In this document: in pieces, positions 60,807 to 64,000 of the stretch
How positions within the stretch are numbered: position 1 is the first letter of the stretch
Layout of the letters: each line of letters opens with the position of its first letter
NCBI RefSeq assembly: GCF_009728465.1
Contig: NZ_WOCD01000002.1
Coordinates: 124,001-188,000, forward strand
Direction of reading: 5' to 3'
DNA: 64,000 nt
Source: Psychrosphaera haliotis
GTDB lineage: Bacteria > Pseudomonadota > Gammaproteobacteria > Enterobacterales > Alteromonadaceae
The notes under the pieces: model-generated
The model's database searches: none
Told to the model about the DNA's origin: nothing
Seen by the model: only the letters and a program-made list of their open reading frames with translations
Program-made: the position numbers and the translations under genes

Positions 60807-61879
60807 TTAAGATAAAATATCTGCCATAAGCTCTCGTGCAGTGCTTAACTTTAAGTTGTTACTTTCTAATGGCTCGCTTTTATTTGATTTTACTAGCGAG
60901 CTATTTTGATAAGATGACAACAGCGCCAATCCAGATTTTGATACTTCTACCTGTTTAGGGTCTACGCTGTTAATAAACTGATCAACTTCTTTTGGTTGGT
61001 TGCAAATTAAAGTTACATCACAACCAGCTTCAATTGCTCTTAAGTAACGAGAGTTATAACTAAGATCGCCTCTTTGACTTTGCCCAGCACCTACCATTGA
61101 CAAGTCATCGCTAAAAATACAACCATCAAACCCGAAACGACTTTTAAGGATTTCCTCAAGCCACATTGAGCTATAACCCACTGGCTTGCTATCTACTTGT
61201 TCGAATATAATATGTGCTGGCATTATCGCATCAAGCATGTTTTTTTCTATGAGCTTTTTAAAACACTCCCGTCGTTTTCAATAATGTCTGCAAAGTTTCT
61301 TTTGTCTATAGGTGAGTGAAAGTGTGAGTCTTCTTTTGTAGAACCATGACCAGGAAAATGTTTTCCAATTGATGGGAAATTTGCCTGCTTTAACCCCTCA
61401 ATAAAGTAACTCGCGTACGTTAAAGCCACTTCTTTATCTGTATGGAATGATCTGTCACCGATAACGTCAGAACCGCGCTCTAAATCAATACTGGAGCAAA
61501 GCTAAATCTATGTCATGAGCTATACAGTCCATTGCCATTAAATAACCTGCGCTATTTAGTGTCTCTCTAACAAAAGAGTCATCTTCTAACTTGTCATGCT
61601 TCAGGAAGTAATTATAAAAGTGGCCCATTGCTGGAATTTTACTGAACTCATCGGTTTGGAAACGCTGAACACGTCCCCCTTCTTGGTCAACGGATACAAC
61701 TAACTCTCCGTCTCTGATGTTTTTTATTTGGCGTACTAACTCTCTTAACTGTTTGCTGTTTTCAAAGTTTCTAGAAAACAGAATTACGCCACCGACTAAT
61801 GGGTGCATTAACCGATTCATTTCTAATGCGCTTAAGGTTAGACCCTGAATACAAACTAATAGTGAGTTTTTTTATACAA
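60807..61879 (-). CDS. nagZ: Beta-N-acetylhexosaminidase NagZ (several frame breaks)
   Basis: A family 3 glycosidase that releases GlcNAc from muropeptides in cell-wall recycling. HPLVGGVILFSRNFENSKQL, SVDQEGGRVQRFQTDEF, the catalytic loop GKHFPGHGSTKEDSH and FSDDLSMVGAG are the hallmarks. Breaks: two single-base losses near 61482-61503 (repair gives DLSFAPVLDLERGSDVIGD), one at 61255-61259 (SVLKKLIEKNMLDAIMPAH), and probably one at 61867-61873, needed to reach a start (TTG 61879; the family N-terminus LLVCIQGLTLSALE is in frame before Met 61820). Corrected length is about 358 residues. The start is uncertain. Confidence 0.88.
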
Positions 61880-62032
61880 TGTACACCTGTGACTTATTGA
61901 CGACTATATTAAGAGTTATTGCCGATCCTACGTAATTTAAACCAATTAGTACATTAATTATGTCAACATCTCTAGTTTGCAAAGTGACAAATAATAAACA
62001 ATAATTGAATCAATCAATATTGAGGGAATAAT

Positions 62033-63170
62033 ATGAAACATATTTCACGTAACGTCACACACACCAATTCACGTATCACTTCACGTATCAACTCACACAG
62101 CATCAAAAAGCTTAGTTCAGTAGCGCTTGCATTAGTATCTCAGTGCATGTGCATGCAAGTTCCAAATTAGACATTCCAGATTCTGATATCAAAACGGCAC
62201 GTTTAGTTGAGTCCATAGTTGACGCAAAACCTGTTGATAAGAAAGCTCCAAGATACCCTTCAAGCGCTGCGAAACGTGGAAGAGAAGGTTGGGTGCAAAT
62301 GAGTTTTATAATTGATACAGACGGTTCGGTTCTTGAGCCAACGGTAATAGATTCAGCCGGTGACGTTGCGTTTGAACGCGCTGCATTGCGAGCGATTAAA
62401 AAATGGAAATACACACCTGCCGAAAAAGATGGCGAAGTAATACAACAGTGCGATACAAAGCTACAGTTTGATTTTTCAATCAATAATAATGGCGTATCAG
62501 AAAAATTCAGCACATTTTATAACAGTGCGGCTAAATTATTGGAAAACAAAGAAGCTGATAAGTTGGGCTTGAATTAGCAAACGCTGAGTGGGCGGGAGAG
62601 TCTAATTTAACTGAAATAACTTGGTTTCATTATTTACAATCGGAGTATTTTTTCTGATTGGAGAAAAAAAAATGAGTTAAAACATCTCTACAAAGCGACT
62701 CAAAAGCCCAAACATGATAAATATAACAGCAGGTTACCTGAGGCTACAACCATACGTAATTTGCATAGAATGTTTATTATTGAAGCTGATCAACAACGAT
62801 TTAACGACGCGCTCTATACCTTTAATAGTTTAAAGCATTTAAAATCTGAGCAAGCTTTAAAAACGAAAGAAGCACTAGCCCCTTTTGTTGAAAAAATGAA
62901 CAACACATTGCTAGTGATAATCTTATTATTCGTGATGTGAATCTTACCAAAGCAGGTACTTGGAGCCATAGACTTTCCCGTAACTCGTTTGTAATTCAAG
63001 ACATAAATGGTGATTTAGATAAGTTAGATGTTCGTTGTGATAATAAACGTAATGTCTTTACTATCGAGGAAAACAATCAGTGGTTAATCCCTATATCTTG
63101 GGGTAAATGCCAAGTATTGATTGATGGCAATAAAGGAGCCAGTTTCAAATTAGTTGAGCTCAATAGTTAA
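62033..63170 (+). CDS. TonB-family energy transducer with C-terminal extension (four frame breaks)
   Basis: About 379 residues after repair. ATG 62033 has GAGGGAATA upstream; a basic N-terminus and helix (SIKKLSSVALALVS) lead to a TonB_C domain (YPSSAAKRGREGWVQMSFII and ERAALRAIKKWKYTP). A helical region and a C-terminal module (GTWSHRLSRNSFVIQDINGD, RCDNKRNVF, GASFKLVEL) follow. I recall TonB-family proteins of this plan from alteromonads. Breaks: near 62138-62144, at 62565-62567, at 62648-62653 (an extra T), and near 62905. Four breaks in 1.1 kb raise the chance of true decay, but the frames resume cleanly each time. Confidence 0.75.
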
Positions 63171-63205
63171 TACAGGTATTACTACTCAGGCACCCTTCTA
63201 TCCTG

Positions 63206-63249
63206 TATAATCTTGCGCAAATTCGGCAGGGCTGTTTTAAAAGCCCTGC
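63206..63249 (+). promoter_or_regulatory. rimO promoter -10 and 5' hairpin
   Basis: A perfect TATAAT (63206-63211) is followed, just past the likely transcription start, by an 8-bp perfect hairpin GCAGGGCT/AGCCCTGC (63226-63233 with 63242-63249, loop GTTTTAAA). No T-tract follows, so it is a leader structure rather than a terminator. The -35 region is poor. Confidence 0.45.
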
Positions 63250-63277
63250 TCGAACGTTCAATTAAAGAAGGCAAAGT

Positions 63278-64000
63278 ATGACAGTCGAAAATTCACTCCA
63301 AACAAAACAACAACGCTTGAGACTCCAGTTAAAGTAATTGCAGAGCAAAATAAAGCACAAGGTGCGGCGACGTTAACGGAAGGTCAATCTTTTGATGTAG
63401 GGAGTAAAATCGGTTTCATAAGTTTAGGCTGTCCTAAAAACTTAGTCGACTCAGAGCGTATTTTGACTCAACTTCGTACTGAAGGTTATGAGGTGGTTAA
63501 TACTTACCATGATTCAGATTTGGTAATTGTTAATACTTGTGGCTTTATTGATAGTGCCGTTCAAGAATCTTTAGATACCATTGGCGAAGCGTTAAAAGAA
63601 AACGGCCGCGTTATCGTGACTGGTTGTTTGGGTGTTAAGGATGATGAAATCAGAGAGATTCACCCTAACGTATTAGCAGTTACCGGTCCACATGCCTACG
63701 AAGAAGTACTTAACCAAGTACACGAACACCTCCCTAAACCTGAACATAACCCTTTTGAAAACTTAATTCCTGATCACGGCGTTAAGCTGACTCCAAAACA
63801 TTTTGCATACCTAAAAATATCTGAAGGTTGTAACCACAGATGTACGTTCTGCATAATTCCTTCAATGCGCGGAGATTTAGTTAGCCGTCCAATTGGAGAA
63901 GTTTTATCAGAAGCGGAACGTTTAAAAGCGGCAGGTGTAAAAGAATTATTAGTAATATCACAAGATACAAGTGCTTACGGTGTTGATGTTAAACACAAAA
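63278..64000 (+). CDS. rimO: Ribosomal protein S12 methylthiotransferase RimO, N-terminal part (3' end outside window; frame break)
   Basis: RimO is a radical-SAM enzyme that methylthiolates Asp89 of S12. The N-terminal UPF0004 domain shows [20 protein letters not shown] and [20 protein letters not shown]; the radical-SAM cluster is [20 protein letters not shown] (CxxxCxxC). ATG 63278 has AAGAAGG upstream, but the frame breaks after about eight codons at the A-run 63300-63302; one extra A joins MTVENSLQ to [20 protein letters not shown]. There is no start codon in the main frame before the conserved part, so the break is needed for a full protein. The gene continues past the window. Confidence 0.93.

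Noticed and set aside
1-64000. CRISPR arrays, insertion sequences, prophage or toxin-antitoxin modules
   Set aside because: No regularly spaced repeats, transposase, integrase, phage structural genes or convincing toxin-antitoxin pairs were seen on either strand.

Overview
The window is chromosomal DNA of a marine gammaproteobacterium, most likely order Alteromonadales (Colwellia/Thalassotalea/Psychrosphaera/Shewanella-like). The reasons are the low GC content, the gyrA...serC-aroA-cmk-rpsA-ihfB-lapA-lapB-pyrF order, a cbb3 oxidase block running into fnr-uspE-ttcA, a seqA-pgm pair facing ybfF-DUF2788-ybfE-fldA, a stand-alone bkd operon, and a TonB-like protein of a type I recall from alteromonads. 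The genus cannot be fixed by reading alone. I see no insertion sequence, prophage, integron or CRISPR array.

Layout: 1-12.6 kb holds the 3' end of gyrA, a DUF5916 outer-membrane-type protein, a photolyase, then serine/shikimate/nucleotide and translation genes (serC, aroA, cmk, rpsA with an autoregulatory leader, ihfB, lapA, lapB, pyrF). 12.6-16.4 kb is a compact three-gene unit: a SYLF lipoprotein, a 5'-nucleotidase-fold periplasmic protein that has lost nearly all its metal ligands, and a membrane diguanylate cyclase. I consider it the best candidate for an undescribed signalling module. 16.6-23.5 kb (minus strand) carries an ornithine-decarboxylase-type enzyme, a DUF155 protein, a WYL regulator, a LURP-one-like protein, an S4 RNA-binding protein and a secreted M14 peptidase. 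23.7-26.7 kb has a chemoreceptor, a redoxin and a lipoprotein. 26.7-36.7 kb is a microaerobic respiration block (ccoNOQP, ccoH, ccoI, ccoS, a DsbD_2/TauE-like protein, fnr, uspE, ttcA) with FNR-like boxes in front of ccoN and uspE, so the regulator sits beside its likely targets. 36.8-44 kb has glnS, a DUF2884 protein, a LysE exporter, ydiJ and a lone tRNA-Tyr. 44.3-50 kb has a porin/PstS-like pair and the branched-chain 2-oxoacid dehydrogenase genes. 50-58.5 kb has astE, glgP, pgm, seqA, ybfF, DUF2788, ybfE and fldA. 58.6-64 kb has a DASS transporter, a lipoprotein, nagZ, a TonB-family protein and the 5' part of rimO.

A dominant feature is about eighteen reading-frame breaks in thirteen genes. 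Most can be repaired by restoring one base to an A/T (sometimes G) run, and several fall in genes expected to be essential or important (serC, lapB, pgm, ccoI, rimO). Uncorrected long-read or pyrosequencing indels explain this better than gene decay. Broken genes are therefore listed as single CDS spanning both fragments, with the break position stated.
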